A stretch of DNA of 7,762 bases from positions 1-7,762 of the forward strand of contig CAKUYM010000202.1 in the NCBI GenBank assembly GCA_934716785.1, written 5' to 3'. The DNA is from an uncultured Bacteroides sp. (GTDB lineage Bacteria > Bacteroidota > Bacteroidia > Bacteroidales > Bacteroidaceae). Below, one piece after another: positions 1 to 6,784 of the stretch. Made by a program: the position numbers and the translations under genes. The notes beneath the pieces were generated by a model. The model was not told where the DNA came from, did no database searches, and saw only the letters and a program-made list of their open reading frames with translations. Each line of letters begins with the position of its first letter. Position 1 is the stretch's first letter.

Positions 1-1
1 G

Positions 2-742
2 TCTTCCAATTTCCCTATTGAGGTGTTATTCCTCCGTGACGACGATATCCCGCAAACGGTGGCCACCGGTGTGGCGGATTTAGGCATTGTCGGTGAAAAT
101 GAGTATATGGAAAAACAAGAAGATGCTGAAATCGTCAAACGTGTGGGATTCAGTAAGTGCCGCCTTTCATTGGCCATGCCGAAAGATATAGAGTATCCCG
201 GCCTAACTTGGTTCAATGGAAAGAAAATCGCTACGTCCTATCCTGTTATTCTTCGCAACTTCTTGAAGGAGAAAGGTGTGAATGCAGAAATTCACGTTAT
301 TACCGGTTCCGTAGAAGTATCTCCGGGGATAGGGTTGGCTGATGCCATTTTTGATATTGTAAGTTCCGGTTCCACTTTAGTAAGCAACCGTTTGAAAGAA
401 GTGGAAGTCGTTATGAAATCGGAGGCTTTGCTGATTGGCAACAAGAACATGAGTGAGGAGAAAAAGGAAGTGCTGAATGAATTGTTGTTCCGTATGAATG
501 CAGTGAAGACGGCAGAGGATAAAAAATATGTCCTGATGAATGCTCCGAAAGATAAGTTGGAAGAAATCATCGCCGTATTGCCGGGCATGAAAAGTCCTAC
601 CGTAATGCCATTGGCGCAAGAGGGTTGGTGCTCCGTTCATACAGTGCTTGACGAAAAACGTTTTTGGGAAATAATCGGGAAATTGAAAGCTTTGGGAGCA
701 GAAGGTATCTTGGTGTTGCCGATTGAAAAGATGATTGTATAA
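2..742 (+). CDS. hisG: ATP phosphoribosyltransferase, long (regulated) form; 5' end missing
   Basis: Catalyses the first committed step of histidine synthesis, joining ATP and PRPP to give phosphoribosyl-ATP in the cytoplasm. The frame is open to the window edge: seven codons (SSNFPIE) precede the GTG at 23 and match the family, so that GTG is not the start. The visible 246 residues imply roughly 35-40 missing at the N-terminus, judging from the usual length near 285. Seen: the conserved block FLRDDDIPQ (fragment residues 10-18), GVADLGIVGENE (23-34), and the PRPP-binding segment DIVSSGSTLVSNRLKEVE (118-135). The last ~75 residues (KYVLMNAPKDKLEEI onward, ending in GILVLPIEKMIV) form the ACT-like C-terminal regulatory domain. 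Known for the family: this long form is feedback-inhibited by histidine and needs no HisZ partner. First visible gene of the his cluster; hisD follows after 24 bases. Confidence 0.96.
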   Translation, partial: SSNFPIEVLFLRDDDIPQTVATGVADLGIVGENEYMEKQEDAEIVKRVGFSKCRLSLAMPKDIEYPGLTWFNGKKIATSYPVILRNFLKEKGVNAEIHVITGSVEVSPGIGLADAIFDIVSSGSTLVSNRLKEVEVVMKSEALLIGNKNMSEEKKEVLNELLFRMNAVKTAEDKKYVLMNAPKDKLEEIIAVLPGMKSPTVMPLAQEGWCSVHTVLDEKRFWEIIGKLKALGAEGILVLPIEKMIV

Positions 743-766
743 AACCGGACGGATAAAATATAAACT

Positions 767-2053
767 ATGAGATTAATTAAGTACCCTTCAAAAGAGCAGT
801 GGGCGGAATTGTTGAAACGTCCGGCACTGAATACGGAGAACTTGTTTGATACTGTCCGTACTATTATAAATAAGGTAAGAGCAGAGGGGGATAAAGCTGT
901 ACTCGAATATGAAGCTGCTTTTGATAAAGTGGCTCTGTCCGCACTTGCTGTTACAGACGACGAGATACAGGCTGCCGGGGTGTTGATTAGTGACGAATTG
1001 AAAGCCGCCATCTCTTTAGCTAAACGGAATATAGAGACATTTCATTCTTCCCAACGTTTTGTTGGAAAGAAGGTGGAGACAATGAACGGTGTGACTTGCT
1101 GGCAGAAAGCGGTAGGCATTGAGAAGGTGGGGCTTTATATTCCTGGTGGAACCGCTCCGCTTTTCTCGACGGTATTGATGCTTGCCGTTCCCGCAAAAAT
1201 TGCCGGATGCAAAGAGATAATTCTGTGCACCCCTCCTGATAAAGAAGGAAACATTCACCCGGCTATTCTTTTTGCCGCTCAACTGGCAGGAGTGAATAGG
1301 ATTTTTAAAGCGGGCGGTGTACAAGCTATTGCAGCGATGGCTTATGGTACGGAAAGTGTTCCCAAAGTATATAAGATTTTCGGTCCGGGAAATCAATATG
1401 TGACTGCCGCCAAGCAATTGGTCAGCTTGCGCGATGTGGCCATCGATATGCCTGCCGGGCCTTCTGAAGTGGAAGTCTTGGCTGACGCATCGGCAAATCC
1501 GGCTTTTGTAGCTGCGGATTTATTGTCACAGGCTGAACACGGGGTGGATAGTCAGGCTATGTTGATTACGACCTCCGAGAATTTGCAGACGGAAGTTATG
1601 GATGAGGTGGAACGCCAATTGGCGGAGTTGCCCCGTCGTGAAATTGCGGCAAAGTCATTGGAAAACAGCAAACTGATTCTTGTCAAGGATATGGATGAAG
1701 CTTTGGTACTTACGAATGCCTATGCGCCCGAGCATCTGATTATCGAAACGGAGAACTATATGGAAGTGGCAGAACGCGTCACGAATGCCGGTTCTGTTTT
1801 CTTAGGCTCACTGACTCCCGAAAGTGCGGGTGATTATGCTTCCGGCACTAATCACACGTTGCCGACCAATGGATATGCAAGGGCATATAGCGGCGTAAGT
1901 CTCGATAGTTTTATCCGCAAGATTACATTCCAGGAAATCCTTCCGGAAGGAATAAAGGCAATCGGTCCGGCTATTGAGGAAATGGCGGCTAACGAGCATC
2001 TGGATGCACATAAGAATGCTGTCACTATTCGTCTTAAAGCGATAAATAAGTAA
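767..2053 (+). CDS. hisD: Histidinol dehydrogenase
   Basis: Zinc enzyme that oxidises L-histidinol to L-histidine in two NAD+-dependent steps, the last reactions of the pathway; family members act as cytoplasmic homodimers. 428 residues, the normal length. Seen: GLYIPGGTAPLFSTVLMLAVPA (split here: GLYIPGG at 122-128), the NAD-binding FGPGNQYVTAAKQLVS (205-220), IDMPAGPSEVEVLAD (226-240), SQAEHG (254-259) and GDYASGTNHTLPT (355-367). By alignment with the E. coli enzyme, the zinc ligands are Gln255, His258, Asp356 and His415, and the catalytic pair is Glu322-His323 in APEHLI; all are present with a constant offset of four, so the enzyme should be active. The ATG at 767 gives the family-typical N-terminus, though no clear Shine-Dalgarno precedes it. 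It lies 24 bases after hisG and 27 before hisC, consistent with one transcript. Confidence 0.98.
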   Translation: MRLIKYPSKEQWAELLKRPALNTENLFDTVRTIINKVRAEGDKAVLEYEAAFDKVALSALAVTDDEIQAAGVLISDELKAAISLAKRNIETFHSSQRFVGKKVETMNGVTCWQKAVGIEKVGLYIPGGTAPLFSTVLMLAVPAKIAGCKEIILCTPPDKEGNIHPAILFAAQLAGVNRIFKAGGVQAIAAMAYGTESVPKVYKIFGPGNQYVTAAKQLVSLRDVAIDMPAGPSEVEVLADASANPAFVAADLLSQAEHGVDSQAMLITTSENLQTEVMDEVERQLAELPRREIAAKSLENSKLILVKDMDEALVLTNAYAPEHLIIETENYMEVAERVTNAGSVFLGSLTPESAGDYASGTNHTLPTNGYARAYSGVSLDSFIRKITFQEILPEGIKAIGPAIEEMAANEHLDAHKNAVTIRLKAINK

Positions 2054-2080
2054 TAACCGAACAAATAAAGAGTATTGCTG

Positions 2081-3121
2081 ATGAAAACATTACAAGAACT
2101 GACCCGACCGAATATATGGAAGTTGAAACCTTATTCTTCGGCCCGTGATGAATATAAGGGAGTTACTGCATCTGTCTTTTTGGATGCAAACGAGAATCCG
2201 TACAATGCGCCTCACAACCGTTATCCGGATCCCATGCAGTGGAAATTGAAAACATTGCTGTCGAAAATCAAGAAGGTCTCTCCCGAACGTATTTTCTTGG
2301 GAAATGGTAGCGATGAAGCTATTGATCTGGTCTATCGTGCATTCTGCGAACCGGGGAAAGACAATGTGGTGGCTATCGACCCCACCTACGGAATGTATCA
2401 GGTTTGTGCCGATGTGAATGATGTGGAATACAGGAAAGTGCTGCTGGATGAGAATTTTCAGTTTTCGGCAGATAAACTGCTGTCGGCTACGGATGAACAT
2501 ACCAAACTGATTTTCCTTTGTTCGCCCAATAATCCTACGGGCAATGACCTGCTTCGGTCTGAAATAGAGAAAGTACTTTGTCGGTTTGAAGGGTTGGTTA
2601 TGCTGGATGAGGCATATAATGATTTTTCCGCCGCACCTTCTTTCTTGGAGGAACTTGACAAATATCCGAATCTTGTAGTATTTCAGACATTCTCCAAAGC
2701 ATGGGGATGTGCTGCTATCCGTTTGGGAATGGCATTCGCGTCAACAGAAATAATCGGCATCTTGAGTAAAATCAAGTATCCCTACAATGTCAATCTGCTG
2801 ACTCAGCAGCAAGCCATCTCTATGTTGCATAAGCATTATGAGATAGAGCGCTGGGTGAAGACGCTGAAAGAAGAGCGTGATTATCTGGAAGAAGAATTTA
2901 GGAAGCTGCCCTGTACAATCAAATTATTTCCGTCTGATGCAAACTTTTTCTTGGTCAAGGTGACGGATGCCGTGAAGATATACAATTATCTGGTAGGCGA
3001 GGGGATTATCGTTCGCAACCGCCATTCGGTTTCGCTTTGTTGCAACTGTTTGCGTGTAACGGTAGGAACTCGGGTAGAAAATGATACATTGCTGGCTGCT
3101 CTTAGAAAATATGGAGAATAA
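2081..3121 (+). CDS. hisC: Histidinol-phosphate aminotransferase
   Basis: PLP enzyme of aminotransferase class I/II that transfers an amino group from glutamate to imidazole acetol-phosphate, giving histidinol phosphate. 346 residues from the ATG at 2081, a normal length; the in-frame TTG at 2075 only adds two codons and is less likely, and an AAAGAG lies about ten bases ahead of the ATG. Seen: LDANENPY (34-41), the cofactor phosphate loop GNGSDEA (74-80), SPNNPTGN (148-155) with Asn151, LDEAYNDF (175-182) with Asp176 and Tyr179, the Schiff-base Lys206 in TFSKAWG, Arg214, and the substrate-carboxylate Arg325 in CLRVTVGT. The usual SKAFG reads SKAWG, a conservative aromatic swap. A cluster of cysteines (320, 321, 323) sits beside Arg325. 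Its last codons and stop lie in the first copy of a 15-base repeat that also forms the hisB start region. Confidence 0.97.
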   Translation: MKTLQELTRPNIWKLKPYSSARDEYKGVTASVFLDANENPYNAPHNRYPDPMQWKLKTLLSKIKKVSPERIFLGNGSDEAIDLVYRAFCEPGKDNVVAIDPTYGMYQVCADVNDVEYRKVLLDENFQFSADKLLSATDEHTKLIFLCSPNNPTGNDLLRSEIEKVLCRFEGLVMLDEAYNDFSAAPSFLEELDKYPNLVVFQTFSKAWGCAAIRLGMAFASTEIIGILSKIKYPYNVNLLTQQQAISMLHKHYEIERWVKTLKEERDYLEEEFRKLPCTIKLFPSDANFFLVKVTDAVKIYNYLVGEGIIVRNRHSVSLCCNCLRVTVGTRVENDTLLAALRKYGE

Positions 3122-3144
3122 TATGGAACGGAGAATAATATGGA
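3113..3144 (+). repeat. 15-base direct repeat duplicating the initiation site at the hisC/hisB junction
   Basis: The 15-mer GGAGAATAATATGGA occurs at 3113-3127 and again at 3130-3144, a 17-base period. Each copy carries a GGAG Shine-Dalgarno-like tetramer six bases before an ATG. The first copy contains the hisC stop (TAA 3119-3121) and an ATG at 3123; the second provides the hisB ATG at 3140. The ATG at 3123 opens an eight-codon frame (MERRIIWI) whose TGA at 3147-3149 overlaps a second in-frame hisB Met codon at 3146 as ATGA. The repeat is plainly visible; a role in coupling hisB translation to hisC is inference. Confidence 0.8.
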
Positions 3145-4270
3145 TATGAAGAAGAAAATACTGTTCATAGATAGAGACGGAACATTGGTTATCGAGCCGC
3201 CGGTTGATTATCAGCTCGACTCCTTGGAGAAGTTGGAGTTTTATCCGAAGGTGTTTCGTAATTTAGGCTTTATCCGCAGCAAACTTGATTTTGAGTTTGT
3301 AATGGTCACCAACCAGGATGGATTGGGCACATCCTCTTTTCCGGAAGAGACATTTTGGCCTGCTCATAACCTGATGTTGAAGACGTTGGCAGGCGAGGGG
3401 ATTACTTTTGATGATATTTTGATAGACCGCAGTTTCCCGGAAGATAATGCCCCGACTCGCAAGCCGCGTACCGGAATGTTGACAAAATATATCAATAATC
3501 CGGAGTACGACCTTGCCGGAAGTTTTGTGATCGGGGATCGTCCCACTGATGTGGAACTCGCCGCTAACTTAGGATGTCGTGCCATTTATTTGCAGGATTC
3601 AACAGATGGCTTGAAGGAAAAAGGGCTGGAGGATGTTTGCGCACTTGTAACAACAGACTGGGATCGGATAGCTGAATTCCTTTTCGCAGGTGAGCGAAAA
3701 GCGGAAGTCCGCCGCACAACCAAGGAGACGGATATTTATGTAGCCTTAAACCTTGACGGGAATGGTATCTGTAATATCTCTACCGGTCTTGGTTTCTTTG
3801 ATCATATGCTCGAACAGATCGGAAAACATTCCGGCATGGATTTGACGATTCGCGTGAAAGGGGATTTGGAGGTAGACGAGCATCATACCATTGAAGATAC
3901 GGCCATTGCCTTGGGAGATTGCATTTATCAGGCTTTGGGCAGTAAGCGTGGAATCGAACGATATGGCTACGCTTTGCCTATGGATGATTGTCTGTGCCAA
4001 GTTTGTCTGGATTTCGGCGGTCGCCCTTGGTTAGTATGGGATGCGGAATTTAAGCGCGAGAAGATAGGAGAGATGCCTACGGAGATGTTCCTTCACTTCT
4101 TCAAGTCATTGAGCGATGCTGCGAGAATGAATTTGAATATCAAGGCTGAAGGACAGAATGAACATCATAAGATAGAAGGAATCTTTAAGGCTTTGGCTCG
4201 TGCTTTAAAGATGGCGCTCAAAAGAGATATTTATCATTTTGAACTTCCGTCCAGCAAGGGGGTACTTTAA
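3140..4270 (+). CDS. hisB: Bifunctional histidinol-phosphatase / imidazoleglycerol-phosphate dehydratase
   Basis: Fusion enzyme catalysing two non-adjacent histidine steps: dehydration of imidazoleglycerol phosphate (C-terminal half) and dephosphorylation of histidinol phosphate (N-terminal half). Residues ~1-170 are a HAD phosphatase: motif I DRDGT with Asp11/Asp13, motif II VTNQDG with Thr57, motif III Lys108, motif IV GDRPTD with Asp133/Asp137. Residues ~190-376 are the manganese dehydratase: [15 protein letters not shown] (216-230), DEHHTIED (246-253), NEHHKIE (340-346) and the C-terminal SSKGVL. Odd: the loop that in E. coli HisB carries C-x-H-x5-C-x-C zinc ligands has the same length here but reads Asp96, Ser98, Ala104, Thr106, so the zinc site is absent. 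Start 3140 has GGAG six bases upstream; Met3 at 3146 is an alternative that resembles the E. coli N-terminus. It lies 18 bases after hisC and is the last gene of the cluster. Confidence 0.97.
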   Translation: MDMKKKILFIDRDGTLVIEPPVDYQLDSLEKLEFYPKVFRNLGFIRSKLDFEFVMVTNQDGLGTSSFPEETFWPAHNLMLKTLAGEGITFDDILIDRSFPEDNAPTRKPRTGMLTKYINNPEYDLAGSFVIGDRPTDVELAANLGCRAIYLQDSTDGLKEKGLEDVCALVTTDWDRIAEFLFAGERKAEVRRTTKETDIYVALNLDGNGICNISTGLGFFDHMLEQIGKHSGMDLTIRVKGDLEVDEHHTIEDTAIALGDCIYQALGSKRGIERYGYALPMDDCLCQVCLDFGGRPWLVWDAEFKREKIGEMPTEMFLHFFKSLSDAARMNLNIKAEGQNEHHKIEGIFKALARALKMALKRDIYHFELPSSKGVL

Positions 4271-4292
4271 TGAAAGAAAAGTCGTTGCACCA

Positions 4293-4331
4293 TAAAGAAA
4301 TAGAGAACTTTATAAGTTCTCTATTTCTTTA
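4293..4331. terminator. Shared bidirectional hairpin terminator between hisB and nadE
   Basis: A perfect 16-base inverted repeat, arms 4293-4308 and 4316-4331; two more T-A pairs inside can extend the stem to 18 pairs with a three-base loop. The arms are A/T-rich with few G-C pairs. Read rightward, the hairpin begins 22 bases after the hisB stop and ends in a U-rich arm (CUAUUUCUUU). Read leftward, the transcript likewise ends U-rich. The right arm overlaps the nadE 3' end and encodes its last residues (Lys-Glu-Ile-Glu-Asn), with the nadE stop at 4310-4312 falling in the loop region. The position between convergent genes supports a two-way terminator; strength is not known. Confidence 0.85.
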
Positions 4332-6235
4332 AGCCACATGGCCGAGCTGGCATCACTCGGCATTCTCCAGTCTCCTCTCGGACTGATAGAAATACTTCCT
4401 ACTTTAGGACCGTCCGGCAGGCATGAGCGTTTGAACTGTTGATTGAAGAAACGACGGAAGAAAGTGGATAACCATTTCTTGATGGTCTCTTCATCATAAC
4501 AATTTTTGAAAGCGATATTTGCCAGATAATAAATCTTTGACGGGCGGAAGCCGAAACGCAGGAAATAATAAAGGAAGAAGTCGTGGAGTTCATAAGGACC
4601 TACCAAATCTTCCGTTTTTTGCTTGATGTCTCCGTTTTCATCAGCCGGAATCAGTTCCGGACTGATAGGGGTATCCACGATATCAAGTAGGGTAGCTTTG
4701 GAATCTTCATCCATGCCATTTTCTGCTACCCACTGTACCAGATATTTTACGAGCGTTTTGGGAACACTTGCATTGACGCCATACATCGACATATGGTCAC
4801 CATTGTAGGTTGCCCATCCCAAGGCAAGTTCTGATAAATCTCCAGTTCCTATAACCATTCCCCAGGTCTGATTGGCTACATCCATCAATATCTGCGTACG
4901 TTCGCGCGCTTGAGAATTTTCATAAGTGACATCATGTACATTTATGTCATGGCTTATATCCTTGAAATGCTGGATGCAAGCATCCTTGATACTTATTTCG
5001 CGGATGGATATGCCTAATGATTTCATCAGGTTGATGGCATTGTGGTAAGTCCGGTCGGTAGTTCCGAAGCCGGGCATTGTAATTCCGAGAATACCTTTTC
5101 TGGATAATCCCAGTTTGTCGAAAGTCTTCACACAGACAAGCAAGGCCAACGTGGAATCCAATCCACCGGAAATACCTACTACAGCGGTCTTGGCTCCGGT
5201 GTGGACGAGACGTTGCGCCAGTCCTTCCACTTGAATGGAGAAAACCTCTTCACAATGTGCATTCAACGCATCGCCTTGCGGAACGAAAGGGTGGGGATTA
5301 AAGTTTCGGGTAAGGTTCAGCTCTTTGCTATTTACAAATTCCGTTGCTATGCATACCGCTTTTTTATCTCCTAAGTTGGCTTGGCTGGCAGCGAAGGTCG
5401 TATTGATTCTGCGTTCGGCACGTATACGTTCTACGTCAATCTCACTGATGATGAGCTGTTCTTCCATGCTGAACCGTTCACTGCGTGCAAGAAGTGCGCC
5501 GTTCTCATAAATTAATCCATTTCCGGCAAATACTACATCGGTCGTAGATTCTCCGAAGCCGCAGGATGCAAACACGTATCCGGCTATGCAGCGTGCGGAT
5601 TGTTGGCTGATAAGAGAACACAGGTAATTGTGCTTGCCGATGCCCTCATTGTCTGCCGACATGTTGAATAGGATTTCCGCTCCTTGCAGTGCAAGTGAGG
5701 AGCTTGGCGGGATGGTAGCCCATAGATCTTCACAAATTTCAATTCCGAAAGTGGTATCTGACGTTTCAAAGAGCAGATTGGCGCTTATGGGAACTATTTG
5801 TCCGCACAGACGTACACTGTCGGTGGTGAGCTGTAGGGCGGAGGTGAACCAACGTTGTTCGTAGAATTCCTTGTAGTTGGGTAGATAAGTCTTGGCTGCA
5901 ACACCTAATATTTTTCCTTTCTGGATAACTACCGCACTGTTGATAACAGTTGAGTTGACAACTACCGGCATACCGATAATAGAGATGATATCCAACTGGC
6001 GCGTGCTATTCAGAATCTGCACTAACCCCATTTCTGCTTCTTCCAACAGAAGTTGCTGTCCGAACAGGTCACCGCAAGTATATCCCGTAATGCTCATTTC
6101 CGGGAAAATAATGATTTGTACTCCTTTTTCTTCGGCTACTGTAATCAGACCTTCTATTCTTTCCGCATTGAATTTACAATCGGCCACCTTTACGTGTGGC
6201 ACAGCTGCTGCTACTTTTACGAATCCGTAGTTCAT
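4310..6235 (-). CDS. nadE: Glutamine-dependent NAD+ synthetase (glutaminase-synthetase fusion)
   Basis: Last step of NAD+ synthesis: amidates deamido-NAD+ using ATP and ammonia released from glutamine by its own glutaminase half; cytoplasmic. 641 residues, the long two-domain form. Residues ~1-290 are a nitrilase-fold (CN-hydrolase) glutaminase with the triad Glu46 (IIFPEMSITGY), Lys115 (AAKTYLPNY) and Cys168 (GIEICEDLW). Residues ~325-641 are the synthetase: ATP pyrophosphatase loop GISGGLDS (354-361), GTGDLSELALGWATYNGDHM (463-482), and conserved VPKTLVKYLV (491-500). The ATG at 6235 gives the family-typical N-terminus (MNYGFVKVAAAVP); an in-frame TTG at 6265 would add ten atypical residues inside the likely leader and is not preferred. 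AAGG lies nine bases ahead of the ATG. It is convergent with hisB, divergent from the receptor gene, and appears to be transcribed alone from the -7 box at 6263-6270. Confidence 0.96.
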   Translation of the reverse strand: MNYGFVKVAAAVPHVKVADCKFNAERIEGLITVAEEKGVQIIIFPEMSITGYTCGDLFGQQLLLEEAEMGLVQILNSTRQLDIISIIGMPVVVNSTVINSAVVIQKGKILGVAAKTYLPNYKEFYEQRWFTSALQLTTDSVRLCGQIVPISANLLFETSDTTFGIEICEDLWATIPPSSSLALQGAEILFNMSADNEGIGKHNYLCSLISQQSARCIAGYVFASCGFGESTTDVVFAGNGLIYENGALLARSERFSMEEQLIISEIDVERIRAERRINTTFAASQANLGDKKAVCIATEFVNSKELNLTRNFNPHPFVPQGDALNAHCEEVFSIQVEGLAQRLVHTGAKTAVVGISGGLDSTLALLVCVKTFDKLGLSRKGILGITMPGFGTTDRTYHNAINLMKSLGISIREISIKDACIQHFKDISHDINVHDVTYENSQARERTQILMDVANQTWGMVIGTGDLSELALGWATYNGDHMSMYGVNASVPKTLVKYLVQWVAENGMDEDSKATLLDIVDTPISPELIPADENGDIKQKTEDLVGPYELHDFFLYYFLRFGFRPSKIYYLANIAFKNCYDEETIKKWLSTFFRRFFNQQFKRSCLPDGPKVGSISISPRGDWRMPSDASSAMWLKEIENL

Positions 6236-6262
6236 CTTATACCTTAATTTATATAATGGATG

Positions 6263-6270
6263 CAAAAATA
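6263..6270 (-). promoter_or_regulatory. -7 promoter box for nadE (TAnnTTTG)
   Basis: On the minus strand the sequence is TATTTTTG, a perfect match to the Bacteroides primary-sigma -7 element TAnnTTTG, 27 bases before the nadE ATG. This predicts a start site near 6256 and a leader of about 20 bases. No clear TTTG -33 element is seen 19-21 bases further upstream, so the match rests on one element plus position. Confidence 0.5.
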
Positions 6271-6329
6271 GGAAAATTGTTTTGAATAATTAGCTTTTCT
6301 ATATTGAATCATTTCAATGGGGAGATTTT

Positions 6330-6455
6330 ATGCTGATGGTATGGAAATTGTTTGGTAAAATGATGAATTATCAAAAAGAAAGGTTTGTTGCTCTATTATG
6401 TCCTATATGCGTACTGCTTGTCTATCTATTTGTTAAATTCAACCTTTATACGTAG
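6330..6455 (+). CDS. Candidate small single-pass membrane protein, 41 residues, unknown
   Basis: I do not recognise this frame. It begins with ATG at 6330, five bases after GGGGAG (6319-6324), an unusually good Shine-Dalgarno for this kind of genome. The product starts MLMVWKLFGKMMNYQKERF. Residues ~19-35 are almost wholly hydrophobic (Phe, Val, Ala, Leu, Cys, Pro, Ile, Tyr), long enough to cross a membrane once. Lys6, Lys10, Lys16 and Arg18 precede the segment and Lys36 follows, so the inside-positive rule favours an N-in orientation. It stops at TAG 6453-6455; nine further codons in the same frame past the stop are strongly basic. No clean -33/-7 pair is visible just upstream. It could be a real small protein, the start of a decayed gene, or chance in AT-rich DNA. 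Confidence 0.35.
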   Translation: MLMVWKLFGKMMNYQKERFVALLCPICVLLVYLFVKFNLYT

Positions 6456-6502
6456 CAAAAAGGTACTAAACGAAAATTGCGATAAAATAGGAAGCATTTT
6501 AT

Positions 6503-6533
6503 TTTCGTTATTTAACTATAATACATATATTTG
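6503..6533 (+). promoter_or_regulatory. Candidate rightward promoter, probably for the SusC-like receptor
   Basis: TATATTTG at 6526-6533 is a perfect match to the Bacteroides -7 element TAnnTTTG. Nineteen bases upstream, TTTC at 6503-6506 matches three of four bases of the -33 TTTG element. The predicted start site is near 6540. If it serves the receptor at 6862 the leader would be about 320 bases, long enough for a small ORF or RNA-level control. A weaker -7-like match (TATTATTG, 6751-6758) is closer to the gene and cannot be excluded. Confidence 0.45.
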
Positions 6534-6598
6534 TAACCGAATAAAGATATTGAAGATAACACGTGACAAACAATATTGAACTTTATAACTTAAGAGAA

Positions 6599-6682
6599 AT
6601 GGACACATATTTTATTGGTATTACTGCAACAGAGAACAACTGTCTGGATATTTGGTGTAATATAAAAAACGAGCCAAGCTAA
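6599..6682 (+). other. 27-codon small ORF in the presumed receptor leader
   Basis: ATG at 6599 to TAA at 6680-6682, beginning MDTYFIGITATENN and ending CNIKNEPS. It lies about 60 bases downstream of the predicted start site of the 6503-6533 promoter, with the purine-rich AAGAGAA directly ahead of the ATG. The product is soluble-looking with two cysteines and resembles nothing I recognise. It could be a leader peptide, but a frame this short arises easily by chance and it overlaps the minus-strand open frames. Confidence 0.15.
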
Positions 6683-6761
6683 CAGTTCCCACTTCACATA
6701 CTTATTAGTAAGATTATTAATGTCTTGCGGGTCGATAATGAAATTGTACTTATTATTGTCC

Positions 6762-6784
6762 TAAGGGGGATGTCTATACCCTTA
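6762..6784 (+). other. Small hairpin in the receptor leader
   Basis: TAAGGG at 6762-6767 pairs perfectly with CCCTTA at 6779-6784 around an 11-base loop. It is the most G/C-rich spot in an otherwise AT-rich leader, 77 bases before the receptor ATG. No U-tract follows closely, so it is not a standard terminator; a leader structure or a protein site is possible. A six-pair stem is only modest evidence. Confidence 0.25.

Noticed and set aside
23..25. GTG as start of hisG
   Set aside because: The frame is open upstream to the window edge and the preceding residues SSNFPIE match the HisG family, so the gene is simply cut by the edge.
637..1417. Minus-strand open frames of 124 and 133 codons opposite hisG/hisD
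   Set aside because: They lie antisense to clearly conserved coding sequence and have no recognisable domain; shadows of the real codons.
2075..2080. TTG at 2075 as the hisC start
   Set aside because: It adds only two codons ahead of an ATG that gives a normal N-terminus with a better placed purine-rich stretch.
2090..2500. 136-codon minus-strand frame inside hisC
   Set aside because: Antisense shadow of an intact conserved gene.
5892..6230. 112-codon plus-strand frame inside nadE
   Set aside because: Antisense to the conserved glutaminase domain; no domain or initiation signal of its own.
6236..6265. TTG at 6265 as the nadE start
   Set aside because: It would add ten atypical residues and fall on the predicted -7 box; the ATG at 6235 gives the conserved N-terminus.
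6385..6579. 64-codon TTG-started frame in the intergenic region
   Set aside because: It needs a TTG start without a Shine-Dalgarno, has low-complexity AT-driven composition, and crosses the better supported promoter at 6503-6533.
6701..6712. CTTA...TAAG dyad
   Set aside because: Only four good pairs with a four-base loop; too weak to call.
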